This document shows positions 7,032 to 17,586 of a stretch of 17,586 bases of DNA, in pieces. Position numbers and translations under genes: made by a program. The DNA lies in the NCBI GenBank assembly GCA_035310015.1, contig DATGEO010000034.1, positions 1 through 17,586 of the forward strand, in the 5' to 3' direction. A model generated the notes under the pieces. That model was not told the origin of the DNA. It did not search any database and worked only from the letters and a program-made list of their open reading frames with translations. Each line of letters begins with the position of its first letter. Positions within the stretch are counted from its first letter, which is position 1. The DNA comes from DATGEO01 sp035310015. GTDB lineage: Bacteria; Chloroflexota; Dormibacteria; Dormibacterales; Dormibacteraceae.

Positions 7032-8832
7032 CCAGCTGCTCGAGGCGGGAAACCATCTCGCCGAGCGTCGCGAACGCCGACTGCACCGGTTCGGGTGAGG
7101 ACATGTCGACGCCGGCCATCCTCAGCCCGTCGAGCGGGTACATCGAACCGGCGCTCTCGAGGAACGCGAGGTAGTCGGCGGCGGCCTGAGGATCGCCCGC
7201 TCCGACGCGCTGCGCCAGGTGGTGCGCACCCGCGATCCCGGTGGCGTATTGGTAGACGTAAAAGTTGCTGTAGAGGTGGGTGTGGAACTGCGCCCACGTC
7301 GAGCCGGCGCGCTCGCGATCGACGCCGGCAAGCGAAATCTCGTCGCCGTACACCTCTGCGATCAGGTCGGCCATCAAGCCGTTCAGGTAATCGGCTGTGA
7401 GCGCGCCGCCCCGCTCGACCCGCTCGTGCACCTCCAGCTCAAACCGGGCGAGCGACGGCATGACGAAGAAGTAGCGCTGGAAGTTCGACATCGCCTCTTC
7501 GATGACCGCGATCTGGAACGCGGGGTCGTGCTTCGCCTCGAGCAGATGCTTGCGCGTGAGCGCCTGGTGCATGTTCGACGCGACCTCGGCCTGGAAGAGC
7601 CCGTAATTCGAGTACACGAACGGCTGCGTGCCGCGCGCGTAGAAGGAGTGCATCGAATGGCCGAGCTCGTGCGCCAGCGTGCTCAGCGAGTAGATGTCGT
7701 CGTGATAGCTCATGAAGATGAACGGAAACGTGTCCATCGAGCCGGTCGAGAACGCGCCCATGCGCTTGCCCTTGTTCGGGTAGATGTCGACCCACCGGTC
7801 CTCGAGCGCACCGCGCCGCATCACTCTCACGTAGGCCTCGCCGAGCGGGCTCACCCCTTCCGCGATCCATTCGACCGCCTGCTCGTACGGAACCGCGACC
7901 GGCGGCGCCAGCGGCGCCCTCGTGTCGTACGGCCTCAGGGCGTCGAGGCCGAGCGCCTTCTTCCGCACCCGCCAGTAGCGGTGCCAGGTGCCGAGGTGAT
8001 CGCGAAAAGCGCGGATCACGTTGTGGAACACCTGTGCCGGCACGTGGTTCGGGGCAAGGGCAGCGTCCAGAGACGAGGGGAACCGCCGCGCGCGGGCATA
8101 GAAGACGTCGCGTTTGATGCCGCCGGCAAGGCTCGCCGCCATCGTGTGCTTCACCGCCAGGTGCGCGTCAGCGTAGTTCTCGTAGGCGGTGCGGCGCGTC
8201 TCTCGGTCGGGGCTCGTGAGCAGGGCGCTGATGGTGCCCTGGGCCACCTCCTCGGGTCCGTCGGCCCCCGCTGCGGGCTTGAAGCTGAGGTCGGTGTTGG
8301 CGAGAATCGAATGCGCCGACAGCGCGGTCCCGAGCGCGTCGGTCACCTGCGACAGCACCTCCTCGACCTCCGGCGTGCGGATGTGCGCCTGCAGCTTTTC
8401 GATGCTTTCGAAGTGATGGCCGAGGTGTGCCAGGCGCGGCGAGGTTGCGACCCATTCGCGCAGCTTGGGGAATCCGATCGCGATCATCTCCGGCAGCGCA
8501 AATGCCATCGCCGCGCTCAGCTGGGAGCTCACGGACCGGGCGCGGTCGGAACGCGCCGCGGCTTCCTGGTCGGTGGCGTCGCACGAGTACTCCATGTTCG
8601 TGTAGACGTGCAGCTTCGCCATCAGCCGCTTCAGCTTCTCGGCCGTGTCGAACCAGTCGGCCAGCGTGTCGGGCGAGTCGCCGAGGTGGCCCTTGAACTC
8701 GCCGAGGTCGGGGAGCCGGGCGATGATGGTCCGGGCGGCCTCATCCCACGCGGCCGGCTCGGGAAAAACGCTCTCGCTGTTCCAGGTGTGGCGCCTGTCG
8801 ACCTCGCCGCGCGAGGGCAGGCTCTTGCTCAC
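7012..8832 (-). CDS. pepF: Oligoendopeptidase F, M3 family zinc metallopeptidase
   Basis: Cytoplasmic zinc peptidase that degrades short oligopeptides. It is 606 aa, the normal size for PepF (about 600). The N-terminal helical region (1-200) includes the M3 N-lobe. The catalytic motif HELGH is at residues 388-392 with Glu389 as general base, and the third zinc ligand is Glu416 in AEVASNMHQ 24 residues after the second His, the standard M3 spacing. The preceding IFMSYHDD (372-379) and following SFYARGTQPF blocks are also family-typical. The GTG start at 8832 has no Shine-Dalgarno sequence but has TAACCT 6 nt before it, consistent with a leaderless message. It is transcribed alone, diverging from the alpha/beta hydrolase and converging on the acetyltransferase. 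Confidence 0.95.
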   Translation of the reverse strand: MSKSLPSRGEVDRRHTWNSESVFPEPAAWDEAARTIIARLPDLGEFKGHLGDSPDTLADWFDTAEKLKRLMAKLHVYTNMEYSCDATDQEAAARSDRARSVSSQLSAAMAFALPEMIAIGFPKLREWVATSPRLAHLGHHFESIEKLQAHIRTPEVEEVLSQVTDALGTALSAHSILANTDLSFKPAAGADGPEEVAQGTISALLTSPDRETRRTAYENYADAHLAVKHTMAASLAGGIKRDVFYARARRFPSSLDAALAPNHVPAQVFHNVIRAFRDHLGTWHRYWRVRKKALGLDALRPYDTRAPLAPPVAVPYEQAVEWIAEGVSPLGEAYVRVMRRGALEDRWVDIYPNKGKRMGAFSTGSMDTFPFIFMSYHDDIYSLSTLAHELGHSMHSFYARGTQPFVYSNYGLFQAEVASNMHQALTRKHLLEAKHDPAFQIAVIEEAMSNFQRYFFVMPSLARFELEVHERVERGGALTADYLNGLMADLIAEVYGDEISLAGVDRERAGSTWAQFHTHLYSNFYVYQYATGIAGAHHLAQRVGAGDPQAAADYLAFLESAGSMYPLDGLRMAGVDMSSPEPVQSAFATLGEMVSRLEQLVSAAKS

Positions 8833-8865
8833 GGCTCTAGGTTAACCGTGTCTAGGATTTAGTCC
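8833..8865. promoter_or_regulatory. Divergent promoter region with leaderless-type -10 elements for pepF and the alpha/beta hydrolase
   Basis: Only 33 bp separate two divergent GTG starts. On the + strand TAGGAT (8853-8858) ends 7 nt before the GTG at 8866. On the - strand TAACCT (8844 to 8839) ends 6 nt before the GTG at 8832. Both fit the TANNNT -10 consensus at the spacing expected when transcription starts at the start codon. Neither gene has a Shine-Dalgarno sequence. The perfect palindrome GGTTAACC (8840-8847) overlaps the pepF element, and TCTAGG is repeated directly at 8836 and 8851. No convincing -35 boxes are seen. The assignment is inference from spacing. Confidence 0.5.
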
Positions 8866-9747
8866 GTGGCCCGCATACGCGTCAAAGACCTCGACGTCGA
8901 ATACGAGGAGATGGGCGTCCCGGCGGCGGCGCCGATGCTGCTGATCATGGGGCTCGGCGCGCAGCTGAAGACGTGGGACGACGGTTTCGTCGAGGCGCTG
9001 GCCGCGCGCGGCTTTCGCGTCATCCGCTACGACAACCGCGACTCGGGCCTGTCGACCAAGATGGAGGCCGCCGGGCCGCCCGACGTCATGGGCGCGATTG
9101 CAGGAGATGCGAAGCCCGCCTACACGCTGGACGATATGGCCGATGACGCGGTGGGCGTTCTGGACGCTCTCGGCATTCGCGCCGCGCACGTCGTGGGCGC
9201 ATCGATGGGCGGCTTCATCGCCCAGCTCGTCGCCATCAACCACCCCGACCGCGTGCTGTCGCTCACGTCCATCATGTCGGGACCCGGCGGAGAGGACACC
9301 GTGCCGCCGACTCCCGAGGCGGGCGCGGTGCTCGTGATCACTCCCGGCGCGACGCGCGAGGAGCAGCTCGAGCAGGGCGTCATGATCCGGCGGGTGCACG
9401 TGGGCGACGGCAACCCGTTCGACGAGGCCGCGGAGCGGCTGAAGGCGGAGCGCCTGCACGACCGCTCCTACTACCCGGTCGGGACCGGCCGGCAGCTGGT
9501 GGCGATTCTCGCGGCCAAGAGCCGCCTGCCCGCACTCGCCGGCGTTCGCGTGCCCACCCTCGTCGTTCATGGCCTGGACGATCCCCTCATCCCCATCGAA
9601 AACGGTCGCCGTGTCGCGGCGGCCGTGCCGGGCGCGCGGATGATCGAGCTCGACGGCACCGGCCACGACCTGCCCCGGCGCCACTGGCAGCGCGTCGCGG
9701 ACGCGATCGCCGAGACGGCGCGGCAGGCCAGCCCTATCAGCGCTTAG
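8866..9747 (+). CDS. Alpha/beta-fold hydrolase (esterase-like)
   Basis: Cytoplasmic serine hydrolase of 293 aa. The complete triad is visible: Ser113 in the nucleophile elbow GASMGG, Asp238 or Asp239 in HGLDDPLIP, and His267 in GTGHDLP. The oxyanion-hole strand LLIMGLGAQ (25-33) and the YDNRDSGLSTKM block (55-66) resemble the group that includes aclacinomycin/rhodomycin methylesterases and related lipases and esterases. There is no signal peptide. The lid region (about 135-200) is charged and not diagnostic of substrate. The GTG start lacks a Shine-Dalgarno sequence and lies 7 nt after a -10-like TAGGAT, so it may be leaderless. The next gene starts immediately after its stop (TAG then TTG), indicating cotranscription. 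The substrate is unknown. Confidence 0.92.
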   Translation: MARIRVKDLDVEYEEMGVPAAAPMLLIMGLGAQLKTWDDGFVEALAARGFRVIRYDNRDSGLSTKMEAAGPPDVMGAIAGDAKPAYTLDDMADDAVGVLDALGIRAAHVVGASMGGFIAQLVAINHPDRVLSLTSIMSGPGGEDTVPPTPEAGAVLVITPGATREEQLEQGVMIRRVHVGDGNPFDEAAERLKAERLHDRSYYPVGTGRQLVAILAAKSRLPALAGVRVPTLVVHGLDDPLIPIENGRRVAAAVPGARMIELDGTGHDLPRRHWQRVADAIAETARQASPISA

Positions 9748-10545
9748 TTGCCGGCGGTAGGGACGCTCGACTCGGTCAGCCCGGCCCTGGCGCTGCTCGC
9801 GGGCCTCGTGTCGTTCGTCTCGCCTTGCGTGCTGCCGCTGGTGCCGGCGTACCTCGCCTACCTTGGCGCCCGGGCGGGAGCTCCCCCTCTTTCGCTTGCG
9901 GGAGCAATCAATAAGTCCGATCCTGACCGCGCTAGCGCGCAGGGTAGGGGTGAGGGTGTCAGCGCGGTGCCAGTTGTAACCGCCGGACTTGGTTTTGTCG
10001 CCGGCCTGTCCCTGATCTTCATCCTCTTCTTCTATGTGTTCTCGCTGGCCGTGCAGCCGGTGCGCGCCTACGTGCCGGTGGTCGCCGGCGTCGTGGTGCT
10101 CGTGATGGCCGCGCACGTCGCCGGGCTGATCCGCATCCCGCTGCTCGACCGCGAGTACCGCCTCATGGACCGCGCGCCTGCAGGGGGCGGCGTGGCCGGT
10201 GGTTTCGTGCTGGGGATGGGCTTCGCGAGCGGATGGACGCCGTGCATCGGCATCACGCTCAGCGCGGTGCTGACGTCCGCCGTGACCGCCGGCACGACGG
10301 CGCAGGGCCTGGGGCTGATGCTCGCCTACTGCGCGGGCCTGGCGGTTCCGTTTCTCGTGCTCGCGCTCCTGCTCGAGCGGACGCGGCCGCTGATCCGCGT
10401 GCTGAACAGCCATCGCCGCGCCATCGACCTCGTCTCGGCCGCGGTGCTGGTGGCGATGGGGTTGCTGCTGCTGACCAACCGCCTGGCGATCCTGTCCGCC
10501 GGCATCACCCAGCTCGTGCCGAACTGGCCTTCGCCGACCCTGTAG
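9748..10545 (+). CDS. ccdA: CcdA/DsbD-type thiol-disulfide transport membrane protein
   Basis: Membrane protein passing reducing equivalents from cytoplasmic thioredoxin to the outer face, usually for cytochrome c maturation or extracytoplasmic thiol reduction. At 265 aa it is slightly longer than common CcdA proteins. The first redox motif SFVSPCVLPLVPAYLAYLG holds Cys27, and the second, GFASGWTPCIG, holds Cys166. These are the paired cysteines of the family, each flanked by Pro. About six hydrophobic segments are present. TTG at 9748 directly abuts the upstream TAG; no Shine-Dalgarno sequence or better start was found. The loop after TM1 (about residues 45-75) contains Asn, Lys, Asp, Gln and Gly residues encoded by a repeat-like DNA stretch unlike the rest of the gene. 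No cytochrome c or thioredoxin-like partner gene is adjacent. Confidence 0.9.
   Translation: MPAVGTLDSVSPALALLAGLVSFVSPCVLPLVPAYLAYLGARAGAPPLSLAGAINKSDPDRASAQGRGEGVSAVPVVTAGLGFVAGLSLIFILFFYVFSLAVQPVRAYVPVVAGVVVLVMAAHVAGLIRIPLLDREYRLMDRAPAGGGVAGGFVLGMGFASGWTPCIGITLSAVLTSAVTAGTTAQGLGLMLAYCAGLAVPFLVLALLLERTRPLIRVLNSHRRAIDLVSAAVLVAMGLLLLTNRLAILSAGITQLVPNWPSPTL
9880..9968. repeat. Repeat-like palindromic insert kept in frame inside ccdA
   Basis: This stretch has nested inverted repeats. CTTTCGC (9889-9895) and GCGGGAG (9898-9904) form a 7-bp stem with two G-T wobbles around TT, as if decayed from CTCCCGC/GCGGGAG. CGCGCTAGCGCG (9928-9939) is a perfect 12-base palindrome. ACCGCGCT (9926-9933) is exactly inverted at 9961-9968. 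Between them lies the G-rich run AGGGTAGGGGTGAGGGTG (9941-9958). Such GGGTGAGGG hairpin-bearing sequences are typical of dispersed intergenic repeats in GC-rich genomes (from general knowledge). It encodes a hydrophilic loop after TM1 of CcdA and includes the only AT-rich codons of that gene (ATC AAT AAG). Confidence 0.5.
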
Positions 10546-10558
10546 GCGGAATCGGAGC

Positions 10559-11128
10559 TCAAAGGCCGAGCAGTCGCAGCGCCAGCAGCACCGCGGCGAG
10601 GAGGATCAGCATCACGCCGGCCACCGCCTCGGCCCGCTCGCGTACCGCCTCGCCGAGCCGAGACCCGAGCCGAAGCCCGAGCTGCGCCGCAAGCAGGGCC
10701 TGGATTGCGATCCACACGAGCGTGATCGCGATGGGCAGGCCGATGAGTCCCGCGCTCAGGCCGATGGTCAGCTCGTCAACGCTGACGCCGAGGCCGAGGT
10801 TGAGGACTGCGAGCCCTCGCGCTTGGGCCAGCAGCCCGAGGCGTCGTGTCTCGTCGTCCTCGTCCTTGCCTGGCCGCAGCAGCAGGATGCCCGCGACGAC
10901 GAGGAACGCGATGCCCGCGTAGCCGGCCCACCGCCCGAGAATTGCGCCCGCCGCGCGGCCGGCGAGGATGCCGATGACCGGCATCGCCGTCTCGAAAGCC
11001 GTGAACACGATCGTCACCCGCACTCGATCGCGTGCGCCGATGCCCGCCACTCCAAGGGCGGCGGCAAGCGCGAACGTGTCGAGCGCGAGAGGCAGCAGCA
11101 GGCCGGCGCTCATCGCGAGCTGGCGCAC
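10559..11128 (-). CDS. mntP: MntP/YebN-like manganese efflux pump
   Basis: Six-helix inner-membrane exporter, 189 aa, the same length class as E. coli MntP. Two equivalent half-repeats each carry the family acidic motif: LALDTFALAAALG with Asp17, and VSVDELTIGLSAG with Asp118. The FETAMPVIG block (45-53) matches AVETLTPLIG of E. coli MntP. A charged cytoplasmic loop PGKDEDDETRR (86-96) separates the halves, also as in MntP. GTG at 11128 lies 6 nt after the preceding stop; ATG at 11113 is an equally plausible start that would remove five residues. No yybP-ykoY manganese riboswitch is present, since there is no leader. It is last in the three-gene operon with the methyltransferase and ClpN-flavin reductase genes, and ends 13 bp from the convergent ccdA. 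The family call is good; metal specificity is inferred. Confidence 0.85.
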   Translation of the reverse strand: MRQLAMSAGLLLPLALDTFALAAALGVAGIGARDRVRVTIVFTAFETAMPVIGILAGRAAGAILGRWAGYAGIAFLVVAGILLLRPGKDEDDETRRLGLLAQARGLAVLNLGLGVSVDELTIGLSAGLIGLPIAITLVWIAIQALLAAQLGLRLGSRLGEAVRERAEAVAGVMLILLAAVLLALRLLGL

Positions 11129-11134
11129 CCGGGT

Positions 11135-12064
11135 TCAGAGGTCGAAGTAGTCGCGGCGGCTGTAGATCAGCGGGTTGACGCCGTCGAGCCGCGCGCCGTC
11201 GACCACGCTGCCGATGAGGATCCAGTGGTCGCCGGCCTCGATCGCCTCGCGCAGGTTGCAGACCGCGTAGGCGGCGATGTCGTGCTCGAGGATGGGACCT
11301 CCGCCCGCTTCCGCGCGGCGCCACTCGAGCGTCTTGAACTTGTCCCTTGATTTGGTCGCCATCAGGCGCGCCAGCGGCTCCCGGCCAGCGGAAAGGATGT
11401 TGGCGGTGAATCCGTTCGTGTGCCGCACCGCGGGCAGCGTGTTGGAAAGCTTGTCGATGCAGGCAAGAGCCAGCGGCGGCTCCAGGGAGACGGCGCAGAA
11501 CGCGTTGACGGTCAGGCCACGTGGCTCACCGTCAGGGTCGAACGCGGTCACGATGACAACGCCGCTGGGGAAGCTCGACATGACCTCGCGAAAGCGCTGA
11601 GGCTCGATGAAGTTCGGCGTGCCCTCGATGCCGGCATCGGTCAGGCCGAGCTCTGCGATGACGCGAGCCCTCGACGCGCCCAGGTCTTCGAGCACCTTCG
11701 CGCCGATGCTCTCACCCTCGAGCATCAGGCCCAGCAGTAGGTGTTCGGTGCCGACGGTGTCGCTGTCGAGGCGTTGCGCCTCCGCGAAAGCGAGCTCGAT
11801 CACGTGCTTCACCCGCGAAGTGGGAACGAGCTGCTGAATGATGATTCGCTCGCTGTGGCCAAGCGCCTGACGGATGCGCTCGCGGACCTGTTCCGCCTCG
11901 ATTCCGATGCTCTCGAGGGTGTCTTGGGCCTTCCCCGGCACGAGGAGCAGGCCGATCAGGATGTGCTCAGTCCCGATGTATGACTGACCGGAGGCCTCAG
12001 CCTCCTTCTGGGCGGTCAGCAGCACTCGTTTCGCGTCCTCGGTGAAGCGCTGGAACGGGTACAT
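11135..12064 (-). CDS. Fusion protein: double Clp N-terminal (ClpC-type) domain plus HpaC-like flavin reductase domain
   Basis: A 309-aa cytoplasmic protein with two unrelated parts. Residues 4-70 and 80-142 are the two Clp repeats of ClpC/ClpA N domains, with RFTEDAKRVLLTAQKEA followed by YIGTEHILIGLL in the first and VGTEHLLLGLMLEGESIGAK in the second. These bind substrates and adaptors in Clp unfoldases. No Walker motif or AAA+ module follows. After a short linker, residues 156-309 form a complete flavin-reductase-like FMN-binding split barrel: RFREVMSSFPSGVVIVTA, GLTVNAFCAVSLEPPLAL, the SNTLPAVR and FTANILSA blocks, and GDHWILIGSV (278-287), as in HpaC-type reductases that supply FMNH2/FADH2 to monooxygenases. 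ATG at 12064 gives the canonical MYPFQRFTEDA start; TTG at 12079 overlaps the upstream TGA and is an alternative. Both domains are full length in one frame with no stop between, so this is a real fusion. Its function is not known to me. Confidence 0.88.
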   Translation of the reverse strand: MYPFQRFTEDAKRVLLTAQKEAEASGQSYIGTEHILIGLLLVPGKAQDTLESIGIEAEQVRERIRQALGHSERIIIQQLVPTSRVKHVIELAFAEAQRLDSDTVGTEHLLLGLMLEGESIGAKVLEDLGASRARVIAELGLTDAGIEGTPNFIEPQRFREVMSSFPSGVVIVTAFDPDGEPRGLTVNAFCAVSLEPPLALACIDKLSNTLPAVRHTNGFTANILSAGREPLARLMATKSRDKFKTLEWRRAEAGGGPILEHDIAAYAVCNLREAIEAGDHWILIGSVVDGARLDGVNPLIYSRRDYFDL

Positions 12065-12075
12065 CGGGGTCGCGG

Positions 12076-13086
12076 TCAATCTTGCGCCCTGGCTTCGATG
12101 AGGCTGTCGCCGGTTTCGAGCTCGACGCAGCGGATGGACCGCAATCCCGACTCGGCGAGCAGCGTCTCGATCTCCGCCGCGGTGCGCGCCTGGCCGCCGT
12201 AGATCGCAAGCGCGATCGCGTCATCGATGAACGCGTCCGCCGCGTCTTGGTCCTGGGCTGATTCGGGCAGCAGGCGCTCGATCACGAGGATGCGTCCATC
12301 CGCCGCCATGGCGCGCGCGCAGTTGCGCAGGACCCGCCCGGCTCGCTCGTGATCGAGGCCGTGCAGCACGTGGCCGAGCAGATAGACGTCACCACCACGC
12401 GGCACCGAATCCAACACGTCGGTCGACTGAACCTCACAGCGGTTGCCGAGCCCGTCGGCGTGGATGCGGCCCCGGGCACGTCGCGCGAGGCCGGCCGATT
12501 CGGCGAGCACGCCACGCAAGCCTGGGTGGGCGTGCAGCACGGCGCGCAGGATCTGGCCTGTACCTCCTGAGATCTCGATCACCGTCTCCGCGGCGCCGAA
12601 GTCGAGAGCGCGTGCGATCGCTTTCGCGGACCGGCGCCTCGTCGACTCCTGCACGTCGTAGAAAGCGCTCGCCGCCTCCGGGTGGCCGGCGAGGTAGCTG
12701 AAGTGCGGCTTGCGGTAGGCGTGCTCGAACGCGGTGCCGCCTCGCCTCACGGCCTCCAGCAGCTCCGACATCGCGTGGTAGTGCTCCTCGCCATATAGAA
12801 GGACGAGGTCGCGCACCGATTCGTCAGCTCCGCGCCGAAGCTGGTCGCTCATCGGCGTGTTGGCCACGCTGCCGTCCGCGCCCAGCTCGAAGACTCCGAA
12901 TGAGGCGAGCGCGCGGAGGACGCGGCGCAGGGGCGCGGGCCTGGCGCCGCAGTCGGCGGCCAGCCTCTCGATGGGCAGCGGGCCCGCGGCCAGCGCGTCG
13001 GCGAGCTTGAGCCGGGCGGCGACGTACAGCATCTGGCTCGCCGCGAAGCCGCCCATCAGGACCGACATTCGCCGGCGCGCGTCCAT
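12076..13086 (-). CDS. SAM-dependent O-methyltransferase-like protein (acetylserotonin/carminomycin O-methyltransferase family)
   Basis: A 336-aa cytoplasmic protein. Residues 10-90 form the winged-helix dimerisation domain of plant-type O-methyltransferases (MGGFAASQMLYVAARLKLAD, then the SDQLRRGADES block). The Rossmann domain follows: SAM motif I reads VIEISGGTGQIL (169-180) where the usual form is D-x-G-G-G-x-G. GGDVYLLGHVLHGLDHERA (231-249) is the catalytic-His region, with His242 the likely base, and GRILVIERLLPE (264-275) is the next core strand. The ATG at 13086 fits the domain start; a longer frame to 13407 only reads antisense to lhr and is rejected. A -10-like TAACAT lies 8 nt before this ATG. 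The last codons overlap a possible TTG start of the downstream fusion gene. The methyl acceptor, probably a phenolic or aromatic hydroxyl by family, is unknown. Confidence 0.87.
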   Translation of the reverse strand: MDARRRMSVLMGGFAASQMLYVAARLKLADALAAGPLPIERLAADCGARPAPLRRVLRALASFGVFELGADGSVANTPMSDQLRRGADESVRDLVLLYGEEHYHAMSELLEAVRRGGTAFEHAYRKPHFSYLAGHPEAASAFYDVQESTRRRSAKAIARALDFGAAETVIEISGGTGQILRAVLHAHPGLRGVLAESAGLARRARGRIHADGLGNRCEVQSTDVLDSVPRGGDVYLLGHVLHGLDHERAGRVLRNCARAMAADGRILVIERLLPESAQDQDAADAFIDDAIALAIYGGQARTAAEIETLLAESGLRSIRCVELETGDSLIEARAQD

Positions 13087-13110
13087 CGATCGGGATGTTA
13101 AGGCGAACAG
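13087..13110. promoter_or_regulatory. 24-bp divergent gap between the methyltransferase operon and lhr
   Basis: The gap must hold control signals for two divergent units. On the - strand TAACAT (13100 to 13095) ends 8 nt before the methyltransferase ATG, matching a TANNNT -10 box at leaderless spacing. On the + strand AAGG (13100-13103) lies 7 nt before the lhr TTG and could act as a Shine-Dalgarno sequence, so the lhr promoter would then lie inside the methyltransferase 5' end. No -35 box is evident. Confidence 0.4.
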
Positions 13111-17506
<4,396 letters not shown>

Positions 17507-17529
<23 letters not shown>

Positions 17530-17583
17530 CGCACTTGACTGGGGGTCAAGTGGTCGCGGGTTCAAATCCCGCCTCCCCGACCA
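17507..17583 (+). tRNA. tRNA-Pro (anticodon GGG), CCA encoded
   Basis: A complete cloverleaf of 77 nt can be drawn. The acceptor stem is CGGGGAG (17507-17513) with CTCCCCG (17573-17579), discriminator A, and genomic CCA at 17581-17583. The D-stem is GCGC (17516-17519) with GCGC (17529-17532) around AGCTCGGTA. The anticodon stem is CTTGA/TCAAG with loop CTGGGGG and anticodon GGG at 17541-17543. The T-arm is GCGGG-TTCAAAT-CCCGC. All stems are perfectly paired, and the identity elements match bacterial tRNA-Pro (C1:G72 and A73). It decodes CCC and CCU. The first 23 nt overlap the 3' end of the lhr frame. Confidence 0.97.
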
Positions 17584-17586
17584 AAT

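Noticed and set aside
7219..8862. 547-codon open frame on the + strand
   Set aside because: It is antisense to pepF, which has a complete HELGH catalytic site; the product is Arg/Val/His-rich without any domain, as expected for a mirror frame in GC-rich coding DNA.
8842..10413. 523-codon - strand frame opposite the alpha/beta hydrolase and ccdA
   Set aside because: His/Arg/Gln-rich product without domains; the + strand frames carry a complete catalytic triad and the paired CcdA cysteines.
10546..10558. Possible bidirectional terminator between ccdA and mntP
   Set aside because: Only 13 bp, with no inverted repeat and no T-run on either strand.
10545..11150. Manganese riboswitch for the mntP-like gene
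   Set aside because: The gene follows the preceding stop by 6 nt, leaving no leader that could fold into a yybP-ykoY element.

Overview
This is a 17.6 kb stretch of very GC-rich bacterial chromosome. Third codon positions are almost always G or C, many genes use GTG or TTG starts, genes are tightly packed and there is no gene-free stretch over 60 bp. The gene content fits a free-living, probably soil-type aerobe of the Actinomycetota / Chloroflexota / Dormibacterota kind: a long Lhr helicase, a glutamine-synthetase-like amine ligase cluster, CcdA, PepF and ClpC-type N domains. No ribosomal RNA or phylogenetic marker is present, so the phylum is an inference. I see no phage genes, transposase, CRISPR array or toxin module.

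Region 1 (about 1-5564, + strand) is a five-gene operon: an amino-acid/amine permease cut by the left edge, a PuuD-type gamma-glutamyl amide hydrolase, a glutamine-synthetase-family gamma-glutamyl-amine ligase, an aldehyde dehydrogenase and a short-chain dehydrogenase. Together they can import an amine, cap it with glutamate, oxidise the free end to a carboxylate and release glutamate. The FAD oxidase PuuB of the E. coli putrescine route is absent from the visible part and an SDR is present, so an amino-alcohol such as ethanolamine is a credible alternative substrate.

Region 2 (5581-7031, + strand) starts with a large imperfect palindrome that overlaps the start of azlC. Then come azlC and azlD (branched-chain amino-acid export pair) and a GNAT acetyltransferase. 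The last gene overlaps tail-to-tail with pepF.

Region 3 (7012-10545) holds pepF on the - strand, diverging across only 33 bp from an alpha/beta hydrolase followed by a CcdA-type thiol-disulfide transporter on the + strand. The 33 bp gap has a -10-like hexamer 6-7 nt before each start codon, as expected for leaderless transcripts. The ccdA gene carries an in-frame stretch that looks like an old inserted palindromic repeat.

Region 4 (10559-13086, - strand) is a three-gene operon read right to left: an O-methyltransferase-like protein, a fusion of a double ClpC-type N domain with an HpaC-like flavin reductase, and an MntP-like manganese exporter. The fusion is the most unusual item in the window.

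Region 5 (13111-17583, + strand) is a full-length Lhr helicase whose reading frame runs 23 nt into a proline tRNA gene (anticodon GGG, CCA encoded). The lhr stop codon is formed by the conserved D-arm of the tRNA.
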